53,541 nt of DNA from assembly GCA_002783865.1 (NCBI GenBank), contig PFJE01000171.1, positions 1-53,541 of the forward strand. Direction: 5' to 3'. Below the pieces are notes generated by a model. It was not told where the DNA came from and searched no databases. It saw nothing but the letters and a program-made list of their open reading frames with translations. Positions 9,726 to 19,344 of the stretch are shown here, in pieces (positions within the stretch are counted from its first letter, which is position 1; each line of letters begins with the position of its first letter). The DNA comes from Sphingomonadales bacterium CG_4_10_14_3_um_filter_58_15 (GTDB lineage Bacteria > Pseudomonadota > Alphaproteobacteria > Sphingomonadales > Sphingomonadaceae). Made by a program: the position numbers and the translations under genes.

Positions 9726-10595
9726 ATGAAAGCAATTGGCATTATCGGATCGGGGCAAATGGGTGCCGGCATCGCACAGGTTTCGGCGCAGGCAGGCTAT
9801 CACGTCTATCTTTCCGATGTCAGCATGGAGATCGCCGAAAGCGGTAAGTCCGGCATCGCCAAGCAACTGGCACGGCTGGTCGAAAAGGAAAAAATCGATC
9901 AGCAGGCTGCCGAAACCGCGCTCGGCCGGATTGAACCGATCGTCCAGCTCGACCCGATGGCCAATGCCGATATCATCATCGAGGCAGCCACCGAGCGGGA
10001 AGAGGTAAAGCGCCAGATTTTTGCCGCAGCATCCGAGGTGCTAGGGCATCAGGCAATCCTGGCCAGCAATACATCATCGATATCGATCACCCGGCTGGCG
10101 CAGGCGGTCAAGGATCCGTCGCGCTTTGTTGGCGTGCATTTTTTCAATCCGGTGCCGCTTATGGGGCTGGTCGAAGTCATTCGCGGATTGGCCACCAGCG
10201 ACCAGACCGCGGTGATGGCAAGCGACTTTGCCAAGGCGGTCGGCAAGATTCCGGTGATGGCCAAGGATTCACCCTGTTTCGTCGTCAACCGGATCCTGTT
10301 GCCGATGCTCAACGAAGCCTTCTTCGTGCTCGGCGAAGGCACAGCGTCAATGGAAGATATCGATCGCGGTGTGCAGCTTGGTCTCGGTCATCCGATGGGC
10401 CCGTTGACGCTGGCTGATCTGATTGGTCTCGATACACTGCTGGAAATCTTGCGGGTGCTGCAAAATGATTTCGGTGACCCCAAATATCGCCCGGCGCCGA
10501 TCCTGATGAAATATGTCGAGGCCGGCTGGCTGGGTCGCAAGACCGGCAAGGGTTTCTACGACTATTCGGGCGAAGTGCCGGTTCCGACGATGTGA
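9726..10595 (+). CDS. 3-hydroxybutyryl-CoA dehydrogenase
   Basis: [18 protein letters not shown] Rossmann motif; [43 protein letters not shown]. Confidence 0.95.
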   Translation: MKAIGIIGSGQMGAGIAQVSAQAGYHVYLSDVSMEIAESGKSGIAKQLARLVEKEKIDQQAAETALGRIEPIVQLDPMANADIIIEAATEREEVKRQIFAAASEVLGHQAILASNTSSISITRLAQAVKDPSRFVGVHFFNPVPLMGLVEVIRGLATSDQTAVMASDFAKAVGKIPVMAKDSPCFVVNRILLPMLNEAFFVLGEGTASMEDIDRGVQLGLGHPMGPLTLADLIGLDTLLEILRVLQNDFGDPKYRPAPILMKYVEAGWLGRKTGKGFYDYSGEVPVPTM

Positions 10596-11188
10596 GCGGA
10601 TTTGATCCCCGGACCCTGGCTTTTTATCAGGAATCGGCCGACCACTATGTCGACGACCATCCGCGCGATGTAGCGAGTCATATTCCGGCCTTTCTTGATC
10701 GTCTACCACCCGCCGGAGCGATCTTGGAATTGGGCTGTGGCGGCGGCGTTGATGCCGCCTATATGGAAGAGCGTGGTTTCGCGGTGGAGGCCACGGATGG
10801 CGTGGTTGCGATGGCAGCCAAGGCGGAGCAGCGCCTGAAACATCCGGTACGGGTCATGCGCTTTCACGAACTCGATGCGGTTGAGCGCTACGACGCCGTC
10901 GTAGCGACCGCTTCGCTGTTGCATGTGCCGAAGCCCGAGTTACCTGATGTTCTGGCCAGAATTTGGCGCGCGCTGAAGCCCGGCGGACGGCATGTTGCGA
11001 CTTATAAGACGGGCCATGCAGCAGGTTGGGATGATCATCAGCGTTATTACAACTATCTTTCGGTGGAAGAATTGGAGGCATGTTATAAACAAGCTGGCCA
11101 ATGGACCGGTTTAGAAATAACGGCGTCTATGGAAAAAGGCTTTTTTAGCGGGCCAGGTCGATGGCTAAGCATCCAAGTGCAGAAATAG
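10592..11188 (+). CDS. Class I SAM-dependent methyltransferase
   Basis: [28 protein letters not shown] and [17 protein letters not shown]; overlaps the preceding stop. Confidence 0.9.
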   Translation: MSGFDPRTLAFYQESADHYVDDHPRDVASHIPAFLDRLPPAGAILELGCGGGVDAAYMEERGFAVEATDGVVAMAAKAEQRLKHPVRVMRFHELDAVERYDAVVATASLLHVPKPELPDVLARIWRALKPGGRHVATYKTGHAAGWDDHQRYYNYLSVEELEACYKQAGQWTGLEITASMEKGFFSGPGRWLSIQVQK

Positions 11189-11208
11189 AAGCGGAAAGAA
11201 CAGCAGAT

Positions 11209-12351
11209 ATGACGGACATCAGAGACTTCGTAATCGACATCCCGAAGACCGCATTGGACGATCTCGACATTCGCTTGCGGCATGTGCGCTGGCCCGATCC
11301 GGAGCCGGTGGATGACTGGTCCCAGGGCATTCCGCTCGACTATGTCAAAACCATCGTCGATCATTGGCGGACCAGCTATGACTGGAAACGCTGCCAGAAT
11401 GCGCTCAACCAATATTCGCATCATCTGACCGAGATCGACGGCGTTGATATCCACTTCATGCATATTCGCTCACCGGAACCCGATGCACGACCGCTGATCA
11501 TGACCCACGGATGGCCAGGATCGATCGTCGAGTTCATGGATGTGATCGGCCCGCTGACCGACCCGGTGGCGCACGGCGGCGAGGCGAAGGATGCCTACCA
11601 TCTGGTGGTGCCGTCGCTGCCGGGCTACGGATTTTCCGGCAAGCCGACCACCACCGGCTGGGGCATCGAGAAAATTGCAAAGGCCTGGGATACGCTGATG
11701 ATGCGGCTCGGCTATGATCGCTACTTCGCACAGGGTGGGGACTGGGGCGGGATGGTCACCTCCGTCATCGGCGCGCAGAATCTCGGGCGATGTGGCGGCA
11801 TTCATATCAATCTGGTCATTGTCGGGCCGCCTTCGGAAGAGATTATGAACAACCCGACCCCGGAAGAGCAGGCATCACTTGCCCATTTCGCGGTCTACCA
11901 GTCGCAGGGTGCGGGCTATGCGGAAATCCAGCGCACCCGGCCGCAGACGATTGGCTATGGCCTGGCCGATTCTCCGGTCGGACAAATGGCCTGGATCATG
12001 GAAAAATTCCAGGGCTGGTCGGACGATGCCAAAGCTCCGGATGATAATTTCGATTGTGACCATTTGCTCGACAATGTCATGATCTACTGGCTCAACAACG
12101 CCGGTGCGTCCTCGGCGCGGCTGTACCGCGAAAGCTTTGGCGCGCCCAATATTGATCCGGTCGAGATCCCGTCGGGGTGCAGCATATTCCCCAACGAGAT
12201 CATCACCCCCTCGCGCCGCTGGGCCGAGCAACGGTTCAAGAATTTGCACCACTGGGGCGAACCGGAACGCGGCGGCCATTTCGCGGCGATGGAAGTGCCC
12301 GAACTGTTTGTGCAGGAAGTGCGTGCCTGTTTTGCGGGGATGGAGCTTTAA
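11209..12351 (+). CDS. Epoxide hydrolase (EHN + alpha/beta hydrolase)
   Basis: N-terminal EHN-type region; LIMTHGWPGSIVEF; QGGDWGGMVTS nucleophile elbow; HWGEPERGGHFAAMEVPE. Confidence 0.93.
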   Translation: MTDIRDFVIDIPKTALDDLDIRLRHVRWPDPEPVDDWSQGIPLDYVKTIVDHWRTSYDWKRCQNALNQYSHHLTEIDGVDIHFMHIRSPEPDARPLIMTHGWPGSIVEFMDVIGPLTDPVAHGGEAKDAYHLVVPSLPGYGFSGKPTTTGWGIEKIAKAWDTLMMRLGYDRYFAQGGDWGGMVTSVIGAQNLGRCGGIHINLVIVGPPSEEIMNNPTPEEQASLAHFAVYQSQGAGYAEIQRTRPQTIGYGLADSPVGQMAWIMEKFQGWSDDAKAPDDNFDCDHLLDNVMIYWLNNAGASSARLYRESFGAPNIDPVEIPSGCSIFPNEIITPSRRWAEQRFKNLHHWGEPERGGHFAAMEVPELFVQEVRACFAGMEL

Positions 12352-12698
12352 GTCTGTGTCTGCACCGGCGCGGCTTCCAAGTCGGTGGACAGATTAAGTC
12401 CGATTGCACCCACCAATATCAGTCCAATAAAACCGATTTGCATCATGCTGAGTGACTGCCGGAATACTAGCCAGCCAATGACGGTGATCAGGCAAATGCC
12501 CGCACCGGACCAAATCGCGTAGGCGACGCCGACCGGTATTTTGACAAGCGCGATCGACAGGAACCAGAAGGATACCCAATAAGCGAGCATCGCGCCGCCG
12601 GCAAAAGCCATTTTGGTAAATCCTGCCGACGCTTTGAGCATGCTCGTTCCTGCCACTTCAAACAATATAGCGATGCCAAGAAATATCCAGATTTTCAT
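12348..12698 (-). CDS. SMR-family multidrug efflux transporter
   Basis: Four-TM protein with AILFEVAGTSMLK (conserved TM1 Glu), GVAYAIWSGAG, GLILVGAIGLNL. Confidence 0.93.
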   Translation of the reverse strand: MKIWIFLGIAILFEVAGTSMLKASAGFTKMAFAGGAMLAYWVSFWFLSIALVKIPVGVAYAIWSGAGICLITVIGWLVFRQSLSMMQIGFIGLILVGAIGLNLSTDLEAAPVQTQT

Positions 12699-13519
12699 GT
12701 GCTATGTTCCTCTTGCTGCTGTTCCATCCACGAGGGCAGTGGTCCGATATCATGTCCGGCTTGCCGCGCCACCGTCGTTGCTTGCCAGACGAACGCCCAG
12801 ACGTCCGAAGAAAAACCCGGATCAACCTGATCCTCCCACTCGGGCATGGCTTCATATAACCTGGCGGTGCCTTCCCACATTTCCGGGGTCGCGACCTTGC
12901 TGAAGGGCTCCAGCAGTGTGAACCATTCGCGGACGAAGGCCAGCGCCTGCTCGCTATCCGGTGGCATCGGCAGTGCGGCTTCGATCCGGCTGCTTAGCTC
13001 TTTCCACTGGTCACGATAGGCTTCGCTGCTAAATTCCGGCAGGATCGGCGCGGCATTTGCGAGCCAGTCCGCCTGCTCCTCTGGCGTGTAATAGCGATCA
13101 ATCACTTGCTTCCAATTGTCTTCGGTCATGGTCTTTTCTCCGTCTTTGATCAGCGAACAGAGGGTCGCAGCATCGAGAGGTTCGCCGCTTTCGATGCGAG
13201 ACAAGGCGGTTGCGAGATTATTTTGCGCCACGGCTATTTCTTCCGCCTGCGCCGACAGGATGCCGAGCTGGCCGCGCAGCAATTGCGCCAGATCAAGCGG
13301 CTTGTTGTCGAATAATCTGCCAATTTGAGCCAGACTCAGTCCGGCCTTTTTGAGCGTGACGATCTGGTGGATGCGTTCAAGCTGCGCGGGACTATAGACC
13401 CGTCGCCCGGAGCTGGTGCGCAGCGGCGACAACAGCCCGCGCGCCTCGTAGAAGCGCAAGGCACGGCTGGTCAGACCGGTACGGCGTACAACTTCGTTTA
13501 TGGTCAGCGAATCATCCAT
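12695..13519 (-). CDS. MerR-family regulator with TipAS-like C-terminal domain
   Basis: TINEVVRRTGLTSRALRFYEARGLLSPLRTSSGRRVYS (MerR HTH) plus TipAS-like C-terminal region; overlaps the SMR gene by 4 nt. Confidence 0.9.
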   Translation of the reverse strand: MDDSLTINEVVRRTGLTSRALRFYEARGLLSPLRTSSGRRVYSPAQLERIHQIVTLKKAGLSLAQIGRLFDNKPLDLAQLLRGQLGILSAQAEEIAVAQNNLATALSRIESGEPLDAATLCSLIKDGEKTMTEDNWKQVIDRYYTPEEQADWLANAAPILPEFSSEAYRDQWKELSSRIEAALPMPPDSEQALAFVREWFTLLEPFSKVATPEMWEGTARLYEAMPEWEDQVDPGFSSDVWAFVWQATTVARQAGHDIGPLPSWMEQQQEEHST

Positions 13520-13525
13520 ATTTCC

Positions 13526-13556
13526 GGTATAGTGCTTGACGTTGGGTCAACTTCAA
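13526..13556 (-). promoter_or_regulatory. MerR-type promoter/operator for the merR-SMR operon
   Basis: On the minus strand: TTGAAG - TTGACCCAACGTCAAGCAC (19 bp) - TATACC; spacer contains the dyad TTGAC-CCAAC-GTCAA; -10 ends 6 nt before the merR ATG. Confidence 0.65.
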
Positions 13557-13609
13557 GCGGTTAATTGTGGTCGCTGGACAGACCCCTTGCTTTGCGCCAT
13601 TCACGCCCT

Positions 13610-14530
13610 ATGGGCGGACTAATTTTCAGACGGCTGATGACGGCGATCCCGACGCTGCTGGTGATCATATTGGCGTCCTTCTTCCTGATGCGGCTGGCGC
13701 CTGGCGGACCATTTGACGGAGAACGGCCTCTGGATCCGGCGACGCAGGCGGCGCTGCAACAGGCTTATGGTCTTGATCGGCCTTTGTGGGAGCAGGCGTG
13801 GCTCTATATTTCACGGCTGGTACAGGGAGATTTCGGACCATCATTGGTCTACCGCGATTTTACCGTTTCGGAGCTGATTGCGCAGGGTCTCCCCATTTCT
13901 CTGACTCTGGGCGGGTTGGCGATACTGCTGGCCCTGCTGATCGGCGTGACGGCTGGTCTTTTTGCTGCGGTTCGAGCGGGAAAGGCCACCGACAAGACCA
14001 TCATGATGCTGGCGACGGTCGCTACCGCGCTGCCCACCTTTGTCACCGGACCGGCGTTGGCGTTGTTTTTTGGATTGTGGCTGGGATTGCTGCCGGTATC
14101 GGGCACGGGTGAAGGCGGTGCCTGGCTGATCATGCCGGTCGTGGCGCTGGCGCTGCCGGTGTCGGGAGCGATCGCCAAACTGACGCGGGCTGGACTGGCC
14201 AGCGTGCTCAAGCAGGATCATATCCGCTCGGCACGGGCGCGAGGTCTGTCTGAGACAAAAATCATGTTAAAACATGGACTTAGAACAGCCATGGTGCCGG
14301 TTGCGAGCTATCTCGGCCCGGCCGCAGCGGGCCTTTTGACCGGGGCGGTCGTGGTCGAAACTGTCTTCGGCCTACCGGGCCTCGGGCGCTATTTCGTTCA
14401 GGGCGCGCTCAATCGTGATTATCCGCTCGTGCTCGGAGTGGTCACGCTTTATGCGGCGCTGATCATCCTGTTCAACCTGTTTGCCGACCTGATCTACGGC
14501 TGGCTTGATCCCAGAATGCGGGATGGGTGA
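13610..14530 (+). CDS. Oligopeptide-type ABC transporter permease (OppB/DppB-like)
   Basis: RRLMTAIPTLLVIILASFFLMRLAPGGPFDGERPL; EAA-like loop ARGLSETKIMLKHGLRTAMVP. Confidence 0.92.
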   Translation: MGGLIFRRLMTAIPTLLVIILASFFLMRLAPGGPFDGERPLDPATQAALQQAYGLDRPLWEQAWLYISRLVQGDFGPSLVYRDFTVSELIAQGLPISLTLGGLAILLALLIGVTAGLFAAVRAGKATDKTIMMLATVATALPTFVTGPALALFFGLWLGLLPVSGTGEGGAWLIMPVVALALPVSGAIAKLTRAGLASVLKQDHIRSARARGLSETKIMLKHGLRTAMVPVASYLGPAAAGLLTGAVVVETVFGLPGLGRYFVQGALNRDYPLVLGVVTLYAALIILFNLFADLIYGWLDPRMRDG

Positions 14531-14533
14531 TAT

Positions 14534-15322
14534 GTGCTGAAAACCCACCTTGCCCTTTTTCTGGTTCTGGTCACTGTGGCGCTGGCTTTGGTGCTCCCGT
14601 TCCTGCTGCCGTGGAGCTATGACCAGATTGACTGGAACGCCGTCCGCGCACCGGCGTTCAGCGGATCACATTTGTTTGGTACCGATGAAATCGGCCGCGA
14701 CCGTCTCGCCCGACTGGCAGCCGGAACCCGGATCACGCTGATGGTTGCGATTGCTGCGGCGCTGGTTTCCTTGATCGTCGGCATTGCCTGGGGCGCAACC
14801 GCAGGCTGGATCGGCGGCAGGGTCGACGAGGTGATGATGCGCATCGTCGACGGCCTCTACGCGCTACCATTCATGTTCATCGTTATACTGCTGATGGTGG
14901 TGTTCGGGCGCTCGATCCTGCTGGTTTTCGTCGGCATCGGCCTGGTCGAATGGCTGACCATGGCGCGGGTGGTGCGCGGGCAGGTGATGGCACTGAAACA
15001 GCGCCCCTTCATTCTGGCTGCCGAGGCGGCAGGGACGCCGTCCATAACGATCATGCTGCGCCATATATTGCCCAATATCGCCGGTGTCGCGCTGGCCTAT
15101 CTGATGCTGACCGTGCCGCAGGTGGTGATGGTCGAGAGCTTCCTCTCCTTCCTCGGACTGGGCGTACAGGAACCGCTGACCTCGCTCGGCATCTTGGTCA
15201 AGGAAGGCGCCGACGACATGGATATGACGCCGCTGGGTCTGGCGTTACCGGGTGGCCTGTTGGTGATGATATTGGTCTGCCTGACGATCGAAGGCGAGCG
15301 GCTGAGAGACCGCTTCTCATGA
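14534..15322 (+). CDS. Oligopeptide-type ABC transporter permease (OppC/DppC-like)
   Basis: HLFGTDEIGRDRLARLAAGTRITLMVA; EAAGTPSITIMLRHILPNI. Confidence 0.93.
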   Translation: MLKTHLALFLVLVTVALALVLPFLLPWSYDQIDWNAVRAPAFSGSHLFGTDEIGRDRLARLAAGTRITLMVAIAAALVSLIVGIAWGATAGWIGGRVDEVMMRIVDGLYALPFMFIVILLMVVFGRSILLVFVGIGLVEWLTMARVVRGQVMALKQRPFILAAEAAGTPSITIMLRHILPNIAGVALAYLMLTVPQVVMVESFLSFLGLGVQEPLTSLGILVKEGADDMDMTPLGLALPGGLLVMILVCLTIEGERLRDRFS

Positions 15323-16866
15323 GTCTCTATACCATCCGGAATCTGGCAGTGGATATCGCTGGCAATCGGTTGGTCGAGGAGGTCAGCCTGACCGTCGAGG
15401 CGGGTCAGTGCACCGCCATAATCGGTGCTTCCGGTTCCGGGAAAAGCCTGACGTGCCTGACGCCTTTTGGCCTGACGCCGGGAGTCGCTTCGGGCACGAT
15501 GCTATTGGACGGGATTGATCTGGGGAACGCCGATGCCGTCAGAATTCGTGATGCACGCCGTCGGCTCACCGGATTCATATTCCAGCAGCCCCTCACCGCG
15601 CTGACGCCGCATCTGACGGTCGGTGCCCAATTGCAGGAGGCGACGATGCAGGCCGGTGCCGCCCGGCCAGCGCGGCGGGAACTGGCGCTTAAGCTGGAGC
15701 GCGTTGGCCTGTCCCGCGCCGATGAGCGGCTCGACCAGTTTCCGCACCGGCTGTCGGGTGGCGAACGCCAGCGGGTGATGATTGCGGCGGCCATAGCGCA
15801 TAACCCGAAATTGCTGATCGCCGACGAACCGACCAGCGCGCTGGACGCATCCTTGCGCGCCGAGATCATGGATCTGCTCGACGAACTACGCGCCGAGCAG
15901 CGGCTAGGATTGCTGCTGGTCAGCCATGATCTGGCCTCGGTCGAGGGCCATGCCGATCAACTGGTGGTGATGGACAAGGGCCGGGTGGTGGAGAGCGGTC
16001 CGGCTAGCGACGTTATTGCCGATCCCAAGCAAGATTATACGCGCCGTCTGATCGCCGCCACGCCGCGTCTTGACGAGCCAGGGCCGAAGTTGTCCCAGCC
16101 CGGTGAAGTGTTGCTGGAAACCCATCTTATGGGGGTGGAATTTGCTCGTCCCGGCTGGCGGCGTGGAAAGCTGCAGGCGCTGGCGGATGCCAACATTGTC
16201 GTGCGGCAAGGCGAGGCTTTGGCGATTGTCGGCGGCTCGGGGTCCGGGAAATCTACCCTTGGGCGGGCGATTGCCGGTATTGGCCCGGTAAGCCAAGGCG
16301 AAATATTCTGGGACGGGTTACCGCTTCCGGAGCGCCGCAAGCGCAGTCTGGCAATGCGCCGGTTGATCCAGCCGGTGTTTCAGGATCCGGTCGCGAGTCT
16401 TGATCCGCAATGGCGGGTGCTGGACATTGTCACCGAACCGCTACGCAATCTGCGACCTGACTTGACGAGGGTGGAACGCGAGGAATTGGCGCAGCAAGCC
16501 CTGTCCGAGGTTGATCTGGCGGATGATTTTCTGATCCGGATTCCGGTGAGTCTGTCCGGCGGTCAAGCACAGCGGGTAGCGATTGCGCGGGCGATCATTG
16601 CCGCTCCCCGGCTATTGGTGCTGGATGAGGCGACATCGGCGCTCGATCCGCTGGTCGGAGCGGGCATTCTTGAGCTGCTTGGTCGGCTGCAGGTCGAGAA
16701 TGGATTGAGTCTGCTGTTCATCACCCATGACATCGCCGCCGCGCGCCGCCTGTGTCACCGGATTGCCGTGATGGAAGATGGGAGAATCGTTGAGACCGGT
16801 GACATGCAGACGGTCGTTGAAAACTCCCGGCATCCGGCGACGCGAAAGCTGATCGCCGCAAGCTAG
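15319..16866 (+). CDS. ABC transporter ATP-binding protein, two fused ATPase domains (DppD-DppF/YejF-like)
   Basis: Two Walker A motifs (GASGSGKS, GGSGSGKS) and two signature motifs (LSGGERQRVMIA, LSGGQAQRVAIA); starts in an ATGA overlap with the permease. ORF track start 14950 is an extension. Confidence 0.95.
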   Translation: MSLYTIRNLAVDIAGNRLVEEVSLTVEAGQCTAIIGASGSGKSLTCLTPFGLTPGVASGTMLLDGIDLGNADAVRIRDARRRLTGFIFQQPLTALTPHLTVGAQLQEATMQAGAARPARRELALKLERVGLSRADERLDQFPHRLSGGERQRVMIAAAIAHNPKLLIADEPTSALDASLRAEIMDLLDELRAEQRLGLLLVSHDLASVEGHADQLVVMDKGRVVESGPASDVIADPKQDYTRRLIAATPRLDEPGPKLSQPGEVLLETHLMGVEFARPGWRRGKLQALADANIVVRQGEALAIVGGSGSGKSTLGRAIAGIGPVSQGEIFWDGLPLPERRKRSLAMRRLIQPVFQDPVASLDPQWRVLDIVTEPLRNLRPDLTRVEREELAQQALSEVDLADDFLIRIPVSLSGGQAQRVAIARAIIAAPRLLVLDEATSALDPLVGAGILELLGRLQVENGLSLLFITHDIAAARRLCHRIAVMEDGRIVETGDMQTVVENSRHPATRKLIAAS

Positions 16867-16905
16867 AAAAAAGGGCTGCTCGATGGTCCGAGCAGCCCTC
16901 TTTTT
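16866..16905. terminator. Rho-independent, possibly bidirectional terminator
   Basis: Perfect 11-bp stem AGGGCTGCTCG (16872-16882) / CGAGCAGCCCT (16889-16899), 6-nt loop, A-tract upstream and T-tract downstream, between convergent genes. Confidence 0.9.
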
Positions 16906-16924
16906 CAGCGCGATTTTTGTGAAT

Positions 16925-17704
16925 TTAGAACGAAACGCCGAGAGTGAAGACGATGGCGCTATCGGTGAAGTTGTTGATCGATTGCGCGTTGGTGTCAGTA
17001 TAGGCGAGACTGGCCGTCAGATTGTCGGTGATCGCGAAATCCACACCCAACATCCAGTCGACATAGTCGTTGACGCCAAAGACGCCTGCCGGATTGCCGA
17101 GAGACCCTTCATTCAGTCCAATATTGGCGTTCACGGTGATCGGCGTGTTCGGAATTCCGGCTGAAGCACCGGTATAGATATAGACATTGTCTGAATTGCC
17201 AAGACTGTCCTGGCTCCAAGCATAGGCAATGCCGCTGGTGATCTCAACCGGACCGAGAGAGCCGGATACCGAAGCATAAGGCTCGAAATAGTCGCTCGGT
17301 CCCGCGATGCCGCCTTCACCGTTCGGGTAGATATAGTAGAGCAGACCGACGTCGAGGGTCAGGCCTGACGTAACTTCACCAGACCAGCCACCGTAAACGT
17401 CGAGTTCGGTATGGCCATAAGTCGGGCTATCTTCGATGGAAGACCCCCATGTGCCGATATAAAAACCGCTTTCATGGGCGACATCAATGCCGCCCTGAAT
17501 GGCGATGTCGCCATCCGAAAAGGAGAGGCCGCGAAAACGATAATCTGACGTTACGGCGGCGTTGCCTGAAATGGTGATGCCGTTGGAAGATTCTGCTTCC
17601 TGAGCAAATGCGGGTGCTGCCGCTGTGGACAGCAAGATCGCCGAAAGGCCGACGATGGTTGATTTGGCGTTTCTGCCAAGAATAGTTTTACCGGACGTGC
17701 GCAT
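16925..17704 (-). CDS. TorF-family putative outer-membrane porin
   Basis: Start MRTSGKTILGRN..., signal peptide ending AFAQE; ISGNAAVTSDYRFRGLSFSDGDIAIQGGIDV; C-terminal aromatic residue (LGVSF). Confidence 0.85.
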   Translation of the reverse strand: MRTSGKTILGRNAKSTIVGLSAILLSTAAAPAFAQEAESSNGITISGNAAVTSDYRFRGLSFSDGDIAIQGGIDVAHESGFYIGTWGSSIEDSPTYGHTELDVYGGWSGEVTSGLTLDVGLLYYIYPNGEGGIAGPSDYFEPYASVSGSLGPVEITSGIAYAWSQDSLGNSDNVYIYTGASAGIPNTPITVNANIGLNEGSLGNPAGVFGVNDYVDWMLGVDFAITDNLTASLAYTDTNAQSINNFTDSAIVFTLGVSF

Positions 17705-18006
17705 AGAAATCCCTTTCTCGTTGATGCGTATCGCCCCTCCTGATTTTGTCATGGCTGTCTTTTTATTGCGCCAGATGCCCCGAACGCGAACAGTCTCTAA
17801 ACATGCAAGGGAAAGCTGCTCTATATTATTGCGCTGCACAAGAAAGAAAACGACAGGAAAGGTGACATAGTTCAGGAATGTTGCACTTGCGCCACAGGGC
17901 GCCATTGGACCGCTTAAAATTTAGGCGAATTTATTTTCGAGTGACTAATAAAGCGTCATCGGCGCTCTGAACATTGGTCTCGGCGGTTCGATAGCGGCGC
18001 CTCATC

Positions 18007-19344
18007 TCATTCGCTTTTGGCCGATTCTGCTCCATCGACTCCCGGTTTCGAACGGGTTTCGAGCTTGATACTTTCGTCCTTCGGCATTGACTTGATATGG
18101 ATGTCGCGCTGCGGAAACGGAATCTCTACGCCATGTTCCTTGAACAGATCCCAGACCCTTTTCAGGATGGCTGCCTTGAAATTGCCGACGCCGGATTGCG
18201 GATCCTTGATCCAGCAGCGGATTTCAAAATTGACGCTGCTGTCCCCAAATTCGAGCATCCAGACGACGGGTTTGGGGTGGTTGAGCACGCGCGGCACGTC
18301 GACGCAGGCTTGCTTCATCAAATCGATCGCCTGATCCATGTCGGTGTCGTAAGACACACCGACGGGGATGCTGATCCGGACATTGGGGTTGGAGTAGGAC
18401 CAGTTTTCCACTTCCCGTGTCATCAGGTCTTCATTCGGGATCAGATGTTCCTTGCCTTCACGGGTGAGGACCGAGACCGCGCGGACACCGATCTTGTTGA
18501 CCCAGCCAAAACTGTCGCCGACCGCGATTACGTCGCCCGGCTTGATTGAACGGTCCATCAACAGGATGATCCCGGCGAACAGATTGCCGATCGTCTTCTG
18601 CATGCCGAAGCCGATGGCAAGGCCGAACGCACCCGAAAAGACGGCCAGAGCGGTAAGATCAATCCCGAGCAGGTCGAGGCCAAGGACAAAGGCTCCGGCC
18701 AATATGACCACGGTTGCCAATTTCTGACCCAGTACCTTTTGCGCACCGTCCAGCTCGCTGTTGCCGATAATATAAGACACAAGCTTCATCAGCACGCGGG
18801 CCACCGCGAGCAGCATGACGGCGGTGATCGCTACGGTCACGATCCAGAGCAGCGAGATTCTTCTGGCGCCGATATTGAAGCCGACCTTGTCCATGGCTTC
18901 GCTGATCGGCTCGATTCCGCCCACCAGTCCCGAACCGATGCTCACGAAAAGGGCGAGCCCGATGAGGGTCCCCAGCCAGTCCGGCATCCGCACGCCGCGG
19001 ATCAGGTCATTGGCAAAGAGGCCGACGGTGATCGCGATAGTCAGAGCAAAGACGACCTGTGCAATGAGATGCCAAGGGTATAGGGCCAGAAAAATTCCGC
19101 ACAGAATGAATGTGGTTGCGCGCCGGGTCATGTCGCGGATGCGGCGACCGGCCAGTTCGCTCTCATAGCCGGCCCGAACTTCCCAGAGGTGGCGTAGCTT
19201 GGGACCGATATATTTGCTAAGATACCAGCCAGCGGTCAGCGACAGCATGACCAATCCGGCGGCAATCGCGCCTTCGATATACTGGACGTTACGAGGAATA
19301 TCGGGAGCCAGAGATTCCACATATTTGAGGGCATCATCGATCAT
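18007..19344 (-). CDS. MscS-family mechanosensitive channel
   Basis: AFGLAIGFGMQKTIGNLFAGIILLMDRSIKPGDVIAVGDSFGWVNKIGVRAVSVLTREG. Confidence 0.93.
   Translation of the reverse strand: MIDDALKYVESLAPDIPRNVQYIEGAIAAGLVMLSLTAGWYLSKYIGPKLRHLWEVRAGYESELAGRRIRDMTRRATTFILCGIFLALYPWHLIAQVVFALTIAITVGLFANDLIRGVRMPDWLGTLIGLALFVSIGSGLVGGIEPISEAMDKVGFNIGARRISLLWIVTVAITAVMLLAVARVLMKLVSYIIGNSELDGAQKVLGQKLATVVILAGAFVLGLDLLGIDLTALAVFSGAFGLAIGFGMQKTIGNLFAGIILLMDRSIKPGDVIAVGDSFGWVNKIGVRAVSVLTREGKEHLIPNEDLMTREVENWSYSNPNVRISIPVGVSYDTDMDQAIDLMKQACVDVPRVLNHPKPVVWMLEFGDSSVNFEIRCWIKDPQSGVGNFKAAILKRVWDLFKEHGVEIPFPQRDIHIKSMPKDESIKLETRSKPGVDGAESAKSE

Noticed and set aside
17705-18006. Possible sigma54 promoter upstream of the TorF-family gene
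   Set aside because: TGGCGCAAGTGCA lacks the required GG-N10-GC spacing.
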